Below are positions 15,201 through 25,916 of a stretch of DNA of 64,000 nucleotides, in pieces (position 1 is the stretch's first letter; every line of letters starts with the position of its first letter). The stretch is from Liolophura sinensis (lineage: Eukaryota; Mollusca; Polyplacophora; Chitonida; Chitonidae), in contig NC_088303.1 in the NCBI RefSeq assembly GCF_032854445.1, positions 19,039,501 to 19,103,500 of the forward strand, written 5' to 3'. The notes under the pieces are model-generated. The model searched no databases, was not told the origin of the DNA, and saw only the letters and a program-made list of their open reading frames with translations. The position numbers were made by a program, and so were the translations under genes.

Positions 15201-18200
15201 GAGCCAAAGGGAACGGATTGAACTGAAGGCAACTACGTGTAGGTCAATCAACATCAGCCCAGCCCTAAACACATATTGTTTGTGAATTTGTTGCGAATAC
15301 TTCAATGTATTTATTTATTTGATTGGTGTTTTATGTTGAACGCAAGAATACTTCATTTATACGACGGCGGCCAACATTGTGGTAGGAAGAAACCCGGTAC
15401 CCCAGGGGAGAGCCACGACCATCCTCAGGCAAATAAGGAAGACCATAGCCAAGCTGCATTTTGTTTAAAGACAATATAACAGAAAAAATACCACGGTATA
15501 AATCGTACAGTGGATAGGAAAAATTAAACGCTGAATCCTTGCTCTTTTTCTATTGGAGAAATACTTAATTAATTTTAGCAAAATGTTTGTATGCACTAAA
15601 ACTAAAAGAGGGGATAAAATATTGATTTGCAATACTGGATGTTTCTATCACATTATCAGTGCACGCCAGGGATCCGAAGGGACTTAACGAAGACTAGCAA
15701 GACTGAGCCGCTAACAAAGTCCACACTAGACTCCATTAGATCACCCAGTTTTCCGAACACACCATTATCTATTAGACAACTTTGAGGCTTCTCGCTCCCA
15801 GAATAGCTGAGTGTTTCAGAGCAAATCGTATTGAACTGTATTTGTTGAAGCTTCATTAAGGCGATTTAATGTCGAATATAAATTATATCTTTATTTACAG
15901 TGCGAATTAAGTTGTGTTCAGTTGTAATATATAGGGAAATGCTGGGGAAAGGCAAACAATACAACTTTTCTTTGTCATTATCGAACAGTTTAATGCTGTG
16001 AGCCAGCACTTTGTGTTCTGGCATAATCCAAAATTTAATCTAGTCCCTTAAGCAGTACTTTTGGACTCGGTTAGGAACCAGTTCACCTTCCTGTTTCCGT
16101 CAACACATTCGGAACGTGGAAAACATCGAAATCAGTACACACCGTGCGGACGCATTTAGTTATTCTAATTTCTGCGAACATATATAAGAAATTACTCGCA
16201 ATTTTTGGTCACTTTTCTTAGGATATGCCATAGAAATAAATCAGTCAAAACTTCACACGTGGGTGGAACATCTCATTCCTAAGAACATATATGGGATATA
16301 GCTGAAGTCGCGTTTTTAATAAACACATTGCAAAATATATGTAGATATATTTTTTCACAATGAAGTTAGAAGGATATTAAAGGGCAATATCTCCGCTTGA
16401 CAGCAGCCCGACAATACCTCCACTATAATATAGGCTAGCTTTCCATGGTGCTATGGCAACAGTGTTTACAGTTTGAAGTAGAGGTGGCATTGTCCAGACA
16501 GGAGCATTAGCGATTTTACCAGAATGTCACTGTATGTGTACTGTTATATGAACGCTGTCTGTGGCAGGTGCCAGGTGGCTAGCCCATAGCCTTGATCATC
16601 GAGGTGATAAAGTGTGTTTTCTGGCGATGTGCAAGTACTTAATCTATAGTCTGGACCTCAAGCCTCTACCACGTTCCCATGATGCCACTTACGTTGTACG
16701 GTAAGCGTGGCACAGTTCTCATACTCCAGTAGATGTATAGCTCTACACTGATGCACGAGATCTTAAACGATAACATTTAGAAGCAGTGTCAATATACCGC
16801 AAAAAAAAAAAAGATTTGTTGAAAAGGGATCACTACAAGGAAAGTTCTTCGAACTAAAGACATTCAAGAATTCTCAGCATCAGAATTATCTTACGTTTTA
16901 TATTCGTTGTATAATACATTATGACTATACATATACATGATATATTGCTTGGTGGCGTTACGCTTATATATTCCGCACCCCCACCCCCCCCCCCACCCCC
17001 CAATACCCCCTCCCCCACCCTCCACCTTGTTTACCATGGTACGCATTAAACTTCTCTTGAACTGAGATGTTCTTCAAGGTTTCATGGGTCATACACAGCC
17101 TACTACTCTTGTTTATGGGCCCTAAACAATTTACCATAACTACCATTTTGGCATCTTGCACTGGATGGATATAATAATTAACCTACATCGTACTACCAGC
17201 AATGATCACTCCAGGAATCTGACAGTGTTCTGTCTCAACTAGATGAGTTTGTCACATAGATTTGAAGCTACGTACATGAATTCTTCACACTTTTCTTGTT
17301 ACATGTCCCGGACGTTTGTCTTTGGATATAAAGCAAAGATTACACCTCTATAATTTGGTATCGACACCACTTCAAGTTCTCTTCAGTGAGCTGTTTTTGT
17401 TTGTATCAGTATCGCCCAACATCAGGAATTTCCTTCCCATCTGTTGCCTCCACAGTGAATCAGCCCAGTCTCATAGAACATAGTCTACTGGCTTCCAACA
17501 GTTTCAGCCATTTCTTTTCACACTTTGTCCTTATCAATAAAACAGAATCTGTGGTGCAGCATCAATCTTTTTGGTCTGTTTACAGTGGATGTCGTCCTTT
17601 GTATTGATTCCTCGTCTTTCACACTAAAGATTCCAGGTTCAATCATAAATAAATGATACACTCAACAGAAAGTACTCCTTGAGATAGCACTGTGTGCTTG
17701 AGTGTTGGGACCAGGTATCTATATGTGCCAGGCACACGAGGGCGATGTAGGCATCGAATCAGCTCATCCGACTAGAAACGTGTATATAACCAATTAAACT
17801 TGATTTATTGGTACATGGACAATGGCTGGTTTGATAATCCACCCTTCAACTGGTAAAATCGAACATGTTTATGACAGACATGTCATGTCGCGAGTGGGCA
17901 TACGAAGTCACACAGAAACTAGTAATTGGTTTATCGTTTCCTCCAGAGACATTGATTTAAGCGCAGATCACTTCACCGTGGCAATACCAATGACAAATAT
18001 ATCAAATACCACACAATCAAGAATTCCATATCATAGGAAATGGAAGTACCTGTAAAAGTTGACAGCCTATAACGATACTGTTGTGCCGATCTAACAGCCG
18101 TGATACACTTGTCAATCTACCTTCTGTGGAAAGGATACATCAGCAACAGGCCTGACGCGCACGGTTTTGCTTGCAAAGGTTTAGAGTAATAAGCCTGGCA

Positions 18201-21200
18201 GCCTACGGGTTATCCAGAAAGTTTTAAAACAATATGTCTAACAAGTTTTGTTTTGCATACAAAGTATGAAAACAATATACCTACACGTTTTGTGTTACAT
18301 ACAACGTCTGAAAACAATATGCCTGACATGTTTTATGTCGAATATAAGACTTGCCTTACAGATTCTGTGGTGTATACACTGTGGGTTAAGAAACAATATG
18401 ACTGGTACGTTTAGTGTTGTATCTTAGGTTTTATAAAGATGGACCTAAGCCTTTTAAAACAATGGCTTTAACGTGTTTTTTGTTGTATTATAATGAATAA
18501 AATAACTGTCCAACATAAAATGTGTTGAAAACTGGTATTTTCAAACTCAAGAGAGTGCATCCATGAACACATTTTATGCTGCTACATGTAAAAGATGGTA
18601 CAAACACATGCTCTGCTGTACGTCAGGTTTCATAGCAATGGACGTATAACCCTTTTAAAATAATGGGTGTAACAGGCTTTTTACAATTTTTTTAAAAAGA
18701 ATTGTCCTACAAAGACTGGTGTTTTCAAACCCAAGAGTGTTAATTTTCTCTGAATACCTTCAGAAAAATGATATATATTAAATTGTAACTACGTGTAATA
18801 TTAATGCAGTTATCTTACCTAATTATGTATAAGTCATGGTGATAGGGGGCGTGTAATTTCTTAACATTCAAGCATTTACATGAACAGATATTATAAACCC
18901 ATCTAACCTTCTAAAAGACCGTATTTCACCGGTTACGTGTGACCATTTGCAAGAAAACCCAGTGTCGTCACTGTTCTGGCTTTTCACTCTATGCTGTAAG
19001 TCTTTTACATTTATATCCACAATGAAATGCTACTCACGTATTTGATGGGATTCACCTCAAAAAAAAACAATCTAATCTGCGCTCTTTGTCAGCTTCAAGA
19101 TTTCGTTTCACAAAAGTGTTGACTGTTTCCTGAATTTGGCATGTTGACGTGACACTTTCCTCCGACAGTCAAGCTACAAATAATCTGATGTAAACGTCAA
19201 ACTTATCCACAATACTTTACCATGTCCAGCAAACACAATCATACGAAGATTACTTGTTTTTCAGAAGGTAACTTTAGTAACCATCAACAGGCTGGCCGAG
19301 GGCTGGTTTTCACATTAGGAGGCGGTTTCGTGCTGAGCTGTAAGGGATCATATAGCTGTTAGGATGCCAAAAACTGAGTGCGTCTGCACCTGATTATGTA
19401 AGACATCATAAATGTGCACTAGCAGTCTGTCTACAGCGAACAGACTTATACACTCACAATGCAATGTGTAGAGAACTCCTGCGATTGTATTTCACAAGTT
19501 CCACTGTGCTGTAACTACTGAGGATTAGCACTTTTTGTTTACAGGATTCGTTTCTGACACATTTCTATTAGTTTCTGGATTTCCTGATAATACATGGTAC
19601 AGTCGGTTGTTTTGCTCCTTTTGGCGGGGCATGGATTGGTACGCTCTATTCCACAGTACACTGCAATATTCGTACACAGGTATATATAATTTTTCGCTGG
19701 TCTGGCCAGTGAGTGAGTGAATGAAAGTCAGTCCTGTTCTTGCATCGACCTGGATTCATCAAAAACTGATGGTTTTGCATCAGGCATCAAAATGAATGAA
19801 ATAACAGAGTTATTTAGAACTTAATTAATCCTCAAATAATAACACTCATCATTGCAAGTTGACCTAGTTGGCTTAATGGGTAAGCTAAGAAAGGGGCGCG
19901 TCTCTGTCCGACAGTCTCGTGCAGTTTACTTAAGTTCATCTGTATGAGAACAGCGTGTGTCGTTTTGTCGGCTCACTGATACATGCATACAGATTTTCGC
20001 GAAATACGCAGACAGAAGTATCTGTGAATTAATGAATTAATTCGGACTGTATATTCCATGGATGAGCTGGAAGTATATGTATGGACGTTAGATTTGGATG
20101 ACAACTTTATAAGTTCTTCGAGTTGTAGTAAGATGACAGTTTTCCATTTTAGTGTCTGGGCGTTAATTTTGTGGTGCCAGTGGAATTGCTGAATAGTTAC
20201 ACTGTTTCATATTTGAGACGTGGTCACCTAACGTACACAAATTCAGCCGGACTCCAAATATCATATTCAGGAGGACTGAATGTAACTTTACCCAGTGACA
20301 GAACATCCAGGCCAACTGATTCCATCTGTCAAACAAGAACCATTATGAAGTGTTTGACGTTAGGGTGTGTATACATTTATTTATATATTATCTAAGTTTT
20401 AATATACGCATACATTCCTGTACTGTTTTGTGTGTACTGTTAGTCACTGAAATAATATTTGAATTATTTCAATAAATAGAATTGAACTGAATAATCTAAT
20501 GCTCAAAACGTCGAGCTCATGGTAAGCTGTTACCATGAGCTCGAATTTGATCGCTGTTTATATAACAATTACGACAATGGAACTTACAGAATGTTGCAGC
20601 TGCAACCAGTCTCTCAGATGCATATGGAATACGCAAACAGTTCCCGAAGGCCGGCTGTATGACGTATTTGGCAAAGGTGAGACAGCCAATGGCTCCCATT
20701 AGAGGTCGTCTGACGATAAGCTCAATCCATAGGTACAAAAACCCCATCAGGTTTCCCATGGATTCACGTAGGTAAATATAGGCACCTCCAGACTTCGGAA
20801 ATCTTAGGCCTGAAAGATAGAAGAAAAATAGCTATTAACGGCTAAAACTGTATTTAAGCGTCAGATGTTGTGCGTGTTTGATGATAAATTTCGGTTTATT
20901 ACTTTGCTGGTTTGTGCAGTTGCTCTTTTCCGTGGTACTTCCTATTTTGTAGGAAAATGTTGACATTCTTGAAAAAAAACGGTTATGTTTTTGAATAATG
21001 CATAGGCGAAGTCTTTTATGGCATTCATTTGTTTTACTATGTTCGTCTTTAACGCCATTCTCAAAACTGCACCACGGCGTTGGCCGGAGAAAATCACCAC
21101 TCTTCGTCAGCTACCTGTTAAACATCCTGACTTAATGCTGCCAAAGATTTTACACCTGGGCACAAGTCGTCAAAAGGTGTAACTTCTAGAAAGTTCATTT

Positions 21201-24200
21201 AATTAATTCTGCAAACAGCTACACTTCCTACACTTTTATAATAGCAAGGCCGCGTGAGTACGTTAGTGGAAGCAGTAGAGCTTCCTGCTTGACACCCTGG
21301 AAATTCGCTGATGGCTCCCGATTTATCTGAGTTCACAAATCAGCTATGACTACAAGCTAAAAAAAAAACATTACCCGTTTAACATGCTACTTTTCGTTTC
21401 CTGTTCTAAATACCACACAGCTATTAGCTATCACATATTCTGAAGATTTATGTCAGCGTATAATGAATTATGTAAAAGGCTCCTCTATGAACGTGTATAT
21501 AATACAGTTACGTCTTCGGCGAGATAACCGCCTTAGGCTGATTAGTGTGTCGTTGTTTTCCTCACATCCGTGCTGAAATCTTCCCGGGGGACATATACAT
21601 TTAACGTGCCTTAACGCGCTTATATTCAATGCGTGCATCACTAGCATCTGACACGGCCTGCGGGCGTGCATAGAAATTAATGCCTTTAAACAAACCGGTT
21701 TAATAAATGACGTTACGGCATATAACAAAAAGCATTCCTGCACAATAAAAGATTTTTTTTTCGTTGTTTACCTGTGGTTAAAAAATAATATGCTCCGTCA
21801 ATCATTGTTCACTTCTTGGACTATGAGAACAAGACTTTTCCACCGAAATCTTGCCATCGATAGGTCTAACGCAAATTCTGTGGACCGCAAAGATACAGCG
21901 GCGTCTGCATTGCCAAGAAAATCTTTTGTTTTCGACAAAAGAATTTTTTAATGAGTTCCAATTTTCAGAAAAATGCTCCGCTAATCTACACAGTTTTGTT
22001 GATATAAAATAACATTTACCTTCGAAAAGTCAGTTAACAATTAGAGGGAGTGTTTTGATTAAGGCCAGCAGCCATATAAACAACAGCAGCTAAACAGACA
22101 AATGAGAAATAGAGAACACGCGACTCTGTACATATAGTTTAGACTCAACCACACAGTTCGGTCTAATAACACTGCCCCGACACTAGAAACGTTGCCAAAG
22201 AGATATGCCTGTTATTTGGGGCAGACCTTTGTGGAGCAGGAAACCAGGTTAGCAGGTCGTTGTTGGCGAATTCCATAAGTATAGCTGTGAGTCCTACCAC
22301 TTAGTTCCGGTCCACAGTTTAAATAGCTTAATCAATGCCTTACGGTCTTAGCTATTGGAGAATAATACAGCAATCCTAATTTCAGTAATGACATGTGTAT
22401 GTTGGCCTATACATGATTTAATAGAGGAAATCAATCATCGTTTAATCGCCAAGCTGCTTTTCCATTAATAATATATAAGTACTAATGTATCACTATAAAA
22501 CAGACTCAGGTTAATTTCTTTAGATTAGAACCGAACTTTAGAAACTCTAATGCTTATAAGATTATACTGGATAGTTTATATTCTGTAAAGTTAGAGGTAG
22601 CTTTGAGCGATATAAAATGAGGCTGTATAGTTTTCTCCTCAATGTACATCATTCTACCATATAAAACGAGGTTGTGTGATTTTCTCTACAATGTACAGCT
22701 TTCTAATTTCAAAATGAGGTTTTATGTTTTTCTCTATAATGTTAGAACAGTTTTCTACAATATAAGATGACGTTCTACGGTTTTCTCTACAATGTACGGC
22801 TTTCTACATTAAAAAATGAGGTTTTATTGTTTTTTCTACAATGTCAGACCAGCATCTTACAGTGTAAACCGAGGTTCTGTAGTTTTCTCTGCAATGTCAG
22901 ACCAGCATTCTACAGCATAAACTCAGGTTCTGTGTTTTTTTTCTACCATGTCAGACCAGCATTCAACAGTATAGACCGAGATTCTGTGGTTTTCTCTACA
23001 ATGACAGACCAGCATTCAACAATATAAACCGAGGTTCTGTGGTTTTCTCTACAATCTCAGACCAGTATTCAACAGTATAAACCGAGGTTCTGTGGTTTTC
23101 TCTCTAATGTCAGACCTGCATTCAAAAGTATAAGCCGAGGTTCTGTGGTTTTCTCTACCATGTCTGACGAGCATTCAACAGTATAAATCGAGGTTCTGTG
23201 TTTTTCTCTACCATGTCAGACCAGCGTACAACAGTATAAACCGAGGTTCTGTGGTTTTCTCTACCATGTCAGACCAGCGTACAACAGTATAAACCGAGGT
23301 TCTGTGGTTTTCTCTACCATGTCAGACCAGCACCTGACAGTGTAAACCGATGTTCTGTGGTTTTCTCTCCAGTGAATACTTCTCTCACCACCGTTACCGT
23401 ATGTCGTCTTATGTTTTCTTTCGTGAGAAACATCCGCATTATGTGGCCAGATATTCTTTATACCCCACTCTTTTCATACAACTAATGTCATATCGCAAAA
23501 TAAAGTAACTTCGAGGCAAAAAAATACAAAAATGAAGTATATTTCAGATAAGAGACCATCAACCCCTGTTTTCTAGGAAAATAGTCCGATACATATATGT
23601 ATATTGGGGGTCTGTAGTAACACAGAAAGTTTCAGTGACGTCACAATTATATTTTTACTTGAAATAGTTCGTATAATGGTTCGTTCGGCGAATGCATCCA
23701 TAGATATACATGTATACGTATGTAGTATGATGAAGTCTAGCAGTCTGTGTGTGCTAAATGGCGAAAACCTGAAATGACTTCACTGGTCCCAAGATGGCCA
23801 TATATTAAAGGCCATCGTTGAGTCCAAAGTTTCAAATGCATTTTACTGAGTTGAAAAAATTCTTAAAAAAATAAATTTCATTTCAACATATTTTCATCCG
23901 ACATATACTTCACATTAATGTTTTCTTTGCCTTTAAAGTTGAGTGTACAACACAGATACTACATTTCTGGTCAGACAAATCGATCGTAACAGAAGAATAC
24001 AGTAATCCAATCTTGTTTCTTATCGCTTTTCTCGAGAGCATTTTACTTATACGACCCGGGTGGTCAGTTTTACGGGTCACAACCCATGTAAACCAGAGTT
24101 CTTGAAAGTAGTTCCATGTGAATACCATTCTAAAGATAAATGATCTCCAACTGACTTCATTTAAAATGACCTAAACGAACTAACGGATGTCGAGCGCTAC

Positions 24201-25916
24201 TTGCCACCAATGCTCCAAGATCGTGGAAGCAAGCCAAACTTAAAATTCCGTGATATACTGAACGAACTTTACATCAAGTACCTGACCCATCACTGTAATT
24301 ACTCCGTCTACTTGTTTCGAATTGGCTAGGTTATATTGTGCAACTTTAATTTTGTTGTTTGCACGACGATAAACATAGATCAGTCAATACCTGTCGTTTA
24401 AGTTTTTAGGTGTGTCAACTTAGGATATCAGTGTCACGCTGTTGCGTTGCTTTTTGTTACATGTATATGTATTTATGATATAGTAACGACGTTATGGCAA
24501 CAGAGTTACGACATTATGGCAACCGAGATACGACGTTATGGCAACGGATTCACGGCAGGCCTAGCTGTTCGAAAGTGATTTAGGAGTTAAGATCGGTGTT
24601 ATCTTAAATTTTAACTAAAGTGTCATTAATTTCATGTAAGGCTAAGACCGGTATTAAGGTTTAAGTCTGACTTAACTTTCCATGCGAGGCGAAGATAACA
24701 AATGTGACTTTAAAGTGTAATATTGACCTTGACTGCACACCAGTGAAACCCCTCTGGGTGAAGCAGACCAAGGGAGATGGATGTGTAAAGCGTGCTGACC
24801 ACTCATGCCAGCTTCTCTAAACTGTTCTGGGATTCAAAGTAGTCGAAAGAGTGCGTTTTCTCTCTCTTCAACATACACAGGCACCTGTCAACTGGTATAA
24901 ATAGAACTCCTTACCCATATATCTACTACATGTGCGCGGCTTCAGTGAGTGGTGGCAATCCAAACATCAACATACACATACATACCGCATCTGCTATACA
25001 TGAAACATTGCTATACAGACTATACGTAGTGTAAAAGTTTGTGTTCCTAATGAAGTAAACGATTTGGACGCTAAGTGGCCCGCCGGATTGGTTCTTCCTG
25101 CTTATTGCATACACTTTGTCAAAATTGTACGTTGTTTTCCTTCTTTTGAGTACGGCGTAACACACCAATCAAGTAAATATTTTTCTTCTTTAAATTTTGC
25201 CGTACTCCGTATTTATACAGGATTACAGGGTATTATACTGCACTGCATATATTTATGCATCAGTGTATGTATTCCTGTGGCAGACAGAGCTTGCTGATCA
25301 TGTTTCGATCAGCATTCATATTAGTCAAACTTCAGCAGCTCTTTATTGTCGTAGAAAGCTCATAACGGTGTAACCTGACTCTAGCCACATCTGGCTACAC
25401 ATCCAGTTTTCTCTAGTGGGACAAGCTGGAGCCAGTAAACACAGGGCTGCCTCATTCAGAACCAAACCACCTTACAGGTCTTAGCCTTACCATCTGCGCT
25501 CAATGATAGGCGTAAAAAGTCGATATAATCACCTATACATACATCAAAGAAAGCAAGTATGACTTACCTAACTCTGCATAGGCGATTGCCCCTGTGTAGC
25601 TGAATATCCCACAGGCCGTCCATAATATAATGGACAGTCCGACCGAGCCGGCCCCGCTCAGTACTCCCTTGGGGCTGACGAATATTCCCGCCCCGATAAT
25701 TCCTCCAGCGATATAGCTGGTGGCTGCAACGATCGAGACTTTCCTTGGTATGTACAAAACAGAGTCGTCGTCGTCACCATAGTCGTCGACGATCAGCGGC
25801 TTGCTTTGGCGCCTTTTGGCAGAGAAGGCGGGCATGTCAGTCGGGCTGCTGTCAGCTGGCTGCGAGTCCGTCGATCCCGAGTTGCCCCTTCGGCTACTTA
25901 CCCTGCTGCTACTCAT
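2187..25916 (-). CDS. SLC7-family amino acid transporter light subunit (xCT / b0,+AT-like), 11 exons, complete
   Basis: Joining 11 exons with consistent GT-AG junctions and phases gives 542 residues, a usual length for SLC7 light chains (about 480-540). The family exchanges amino acids across the plasma membrane as the 12-helix partner of a single-pass SLC3 glycoprotein. Residues 1-52 are a Ser-rich, then acidic (DDYGDDDD) cytosolic tail. TM1 carries GAGIFVSP (75-82), the unwound substrate-binding segment. Cys174, in QPAFGNC between TM3 and TM4, aligns with the cysteine that bonds to the heavy chain. GWDYLNFVTEE (265-275) is the TM6 signature. The ATG at 25916 was chosen because an in-frame stop lies just upstream. 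The usual R-P-[IL]-K-V segment before TM11 is absent and replaced by GPMNDTTDTVRYPV. The acidic C-tail ends DIYGVYDAYN. Resemblance is strongest to xCT and b0,+AT, and the exact paralogue and substrate cannot be fixed from sequence alone. No AATAAA lies close after the stop. Confidence 0.93.
2484..2720 (+). mobile_element. tRNA-derived SINE, plus orientation
   Basis: Starts with an A-box-like TTAGCTCAATGGATAAAG; a weaker B-box-like segment follows near 2548. The 3' body (about 2641-2710) reappears inverted at 2841-2915, so a second copy of the same body exists. Confidence 0.5.
2841..2972 (-). mobile_element. tRNA-derived SINE, minus orientation, paired with the copy at 2484
   Basis: On the minus strand it reads TGACCTGGTAGACTC (A-box-like) then GATCGATCC (B box), followed by ACTTAAGACTAAAGTCATAA, the same body as the plus copy. 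Both lie in SLC7 intron 10. Confidence 0.5.
3735..3950 (+). mobile_element. SINE-A, two truncated 3' ends in tandem
   Basis: SINE-A is my name for the family with a tRNA head and the conserved 3' end TAAGTGAAATATTCTTGAGT then ACGGCGTAAAACACCAATCA plus an AAATA tail. Two tails occur back to back (to 3875 and 3876-3950), both in SLC7 intron 10. Confidence 0.7.
4006..4183 (-). CDS. SLC7 transporter exon 10 (TM11-TM12)
   Basis: Residues 446-504. Two hydrophobic stretches, YPVFFSIFFVVTCVLVLGVS and IANLIGLGVCLLGIPLYFFA, match family TM11 and TM12 (including the G-x-P-x-Y-x-x-x signature), then a basic KRRGKVKRW. Acceptor TTTTTTTAG, donor G|GTACGT, phase 1. Confidence 0.9.
4184..5390 (-). other. 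SLC7 intron 9
   Basis: Intron of 1.2 kb with proper GT-AG ends. I see no repeat family or other feature in it. Confidence 0.7.
5391..5558 (-). CDS. SLC7 transporter exon 9 (TM9-TM10)
   Basis: Residues 390-445. TM9-TM10 with SDLQSLIQYYGFIRW and GLIWLRWK; the following loop, GPMNDTTDTVR, lacks the usual R-P-I-K-V. The donor CGG|GTAAGG is phase 0. Without splicing, translation would stop three codons later. Confidence 0.88.
5893..6061 (-). mobile_element. SINE-A, minus orientation, 5' truncated
   Basis: Begins with a (TATT)n stretch (reverse of the A-rich tail), then the conserved tail and the block GTACGGCCGGAGAGG with the B-box side. It lies in SLC7 intron 8. Confidence 0.75.
6189..6266. repeat. 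(TA)n / (TG)n microsatellite
   Basis: About 25 TA dinucleotides, then a GTGTGTGTGGGTGTG segment and a second short TA run, in SLC7 intron 8. Confidence 0.9.
6953..7049 (-). CDS. SLC7 transporter exon 8 (loop to TM9)
   Basis: Residues 357-389, RTFYASAREKEFPPCLALLN then RLTPQPALIFN. The A-R-E-x-x-x-P and T-P-x-P-A motifs are typical of SLC7. Acceptor TTTGTAG, donor AAC|GTAAGT, phase 0. Confidence 0.93.
7710..7813 (-). CDS. SLC7 transporter exon 7 (TM8)
   Basis: Residues 323-356, AFADRELGRIYWTIPVFVAI then GAQNVGVFTSS. This fits the family pattern F-x-D-R-x-L-G and the G-x-x-N-x-x-x-F-T-x-S-R motif. Acceptor ATACAG, donor AG|GTAAGC, phase 2. Confidence 0.93.
8254..8377 (-). CDS. SLC7 transporter exon 6 (TM7)
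   Basis: Residues 281-322. RTLPVAIFLGL is the family's R-x-x-P-x-A-I start of TM7, and the exon ends LQVDAVAV, the usual loop before exon 7. Acceptor TTGCAG, donor GTT|GTAAGT, phase 0. Confidence 0.93.
8858..8902 (-). CDS. SLC7 transporter exon 5 (45-bp micro-exon)
   Basis: Only 45 bases, too short for ORF finders, but phase-compatible on both sides (2 and 2). It supplies WDYLNFVTEELKDHR (266-280), the most conserved SLC7 motif. Acceptor CTTACAG, donor AG|GTAAAG. Confidence 0.93.
9618..9717 (-). CDS. SLC7 transporter exon 4 (TM6)
   Basis: Residues 233-265, GDVENFTKPFEGTS then IALGAYAGLYAYSG. This is the family's N-F-x-x-x-F-x-G loop and the start of TM6. Acceptor TTTCAG, donor TG|GTGAGT, phase 2. 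Confidence 0.92.
10598..10852 (+). mobile_element. SINE-A, near full length, plus orientation
   Basis: Head with A box (GCTAGTGGTTAGCATGCTAG) and B-box-like GAGTTGAGGTCC, the body AGAAGGTCTGACAGCAATCT, and the 3' end TAAGTGAAATATTCTTGAGC with an AAATAAATC tail. It lies in SLC7 intron 3. Confidence 0.8.
11088..11180 (+). mobile_element. SINE-A 3' end fragment
   Basis: Only the tail region: GTCGTATAAGAAAATTATTC then a diverged CGCCAATGAAATAAATAGAT, 65 bp before SLC7 exon 3 on the genomic map. Confidence 0.55.
11245..11370 (-). CDS. SLC7 transporter exon 3 (TM4-TM5)
   Basis: Residues 191-232. Contains LNCLKVKWGSNFQ, matching the family's N-x-x-S/K-V-x-W pattern before TM5, then ACKLTALVIIIVAGF. 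Acceptor TTCCAG, donor G|GTGAGT, phase 1. It follows the longest intron (9.2 kb). Confidence 0.93.
11475..11757 (-). mobile_element. SINE-B, minus orientation
   Basis: Second SINE family. Shared with 13388-13790 and 50105-50405: the segment CACATTATATTGACACAGGA, the GCGCCAAGCGAGGCA block and GTGTGACCCGA near the tRNA-like end. Here the tRNA head is partly lost. Confidence 0.7.
12700..13140. repeat. Degenerate repeat rich in ACTGTAAAT / ATTTACAGT motifs
   Basis: The words ACAGTG, TTTACAG and CTGTAAAT occur many times on both strands across 440 bp. This suggests a decayed palindromic DNA element, but I could not define its ends. Confidence 0.3.
13388..13790 (-). mobile_element. SINE-B, near full length, minus orientation, (GAAT)n tail
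   Basis: Low end is a GAATGAATGAATGAATG run, then body, then at the high end the reverse of a tRNA-like head: minus strand reads TTTTAGAGCGTCCGCCTCGA and GGATCAAACC (B box). It lies in SLC7 intron 2. Confidence 0.8.
14130..14239. repeat. Minisatellite, 35-bp unit, three copies
   Basis: GAATCAGTGAACAACAGACT followed by ATACAGCTTTGGTCT, three times with one to three substitutions. It lies in SLC7 intron 2. Confidence 0.9.
15305..15450 (-). mobile_element. SINE-A, minus orientation, 5' truncated
   Basis: ATTTATTTATTTGATTGGTG then the reversed tail (ACGACGGCGGCC) and the body, stopping before the tRNA head. Confidence 0.7.
16975..17025. repeat. C-rich simple sequence
   Basis: Runs of C broken by single A or T bases (CCCCCACCCCCC type) over about 50 bp in SLC7 intron 2. 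Confidence 0.85.
18210..18440. repeat. Degenerate minisatellite, ~57-bp unit, 3-4 copies
   Basis: The pattern AAAACAATATGNCTRACANG followed by TTTTGTGTTGCATAC recurs with much divergence. It lies in SLC7 intron 2. Confidence 0.5.
20588..20809 (-). CDS. SLC7 transporter exon 2 (TM3 and heavy-chain-linking cysteine)
   Basis: Residues 117-190. Starts GLRFPKSGGAYIYLRE, the family's conserved loop (PKSGG), then TM3 with LIVRRP, and FGNC with Cys174, the expected disulfide site to SLC3. Acceptor TTTCAG; donor T|GTAAGT, phase 1. Confidence 0.93.
22640..23372. repeat. Minisatellite, 53-bp unit, ~14 copies
   Basis: Unit CAGACCAGCATTCAACAGTA then TAAACCGAGGTTCTGTGGTT and TTCTCTACCATGT. Copies are most alike at 23160-23330 and decay toward 22640. 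It lies in SLC7 intron 1. Confidence 0.92.
24484..24555. repeat. Short tandem repeat, ~25-bp unit, three copies
   Basis: ACGACGTTATGGCAACAGAG-type unit repeated three times in SLC7 intron 1. Confidence 0.7.
25139..25185 (+). mobile_element. SINE-A 3' tail fragment
   Basis: TTTTGAGTACGGCGTAACAC then ACCAATCAAGTAAATA, the terminal 45 bp of the family, in SLC7 intron 1. Confidence 0.5.
25568..25916 (-). CDS. SLC7 transporter exon 1 (N-tail, TM1, TM2)
   Basis: Encodes residues 1-116: Ser-rich tail, acidic DDYGDDDD, the amphipathic lead-in YIPRKVS, TM1 with GAGIFVSPKGVL, and TM2 ending AYAEL. The donor is G|GTAAGT, phase 1. An in-frame TAG a few codons upstream (9 non-ATG codons between) fixes the first ATG. 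Confidence 0.93.

Larger units (their letters stand above)
15900..20587 (-). other. SLC7 intron 2, exon-2-proximal part
   Basis: Apart from the C-rich tract and the ~57-bp degenerate repeat listed separately, I see no gene or recognisable element. A weak tRNA-like stretch near 19865 was not convincing. Confidence 0.5.

Noticed and set aside
19865-19935. Possible tRNA gene (TTGGCTTAATGGGTAAGC)
   Set aside because: Has an A-box-like start but no matching B box or acceptor stem.
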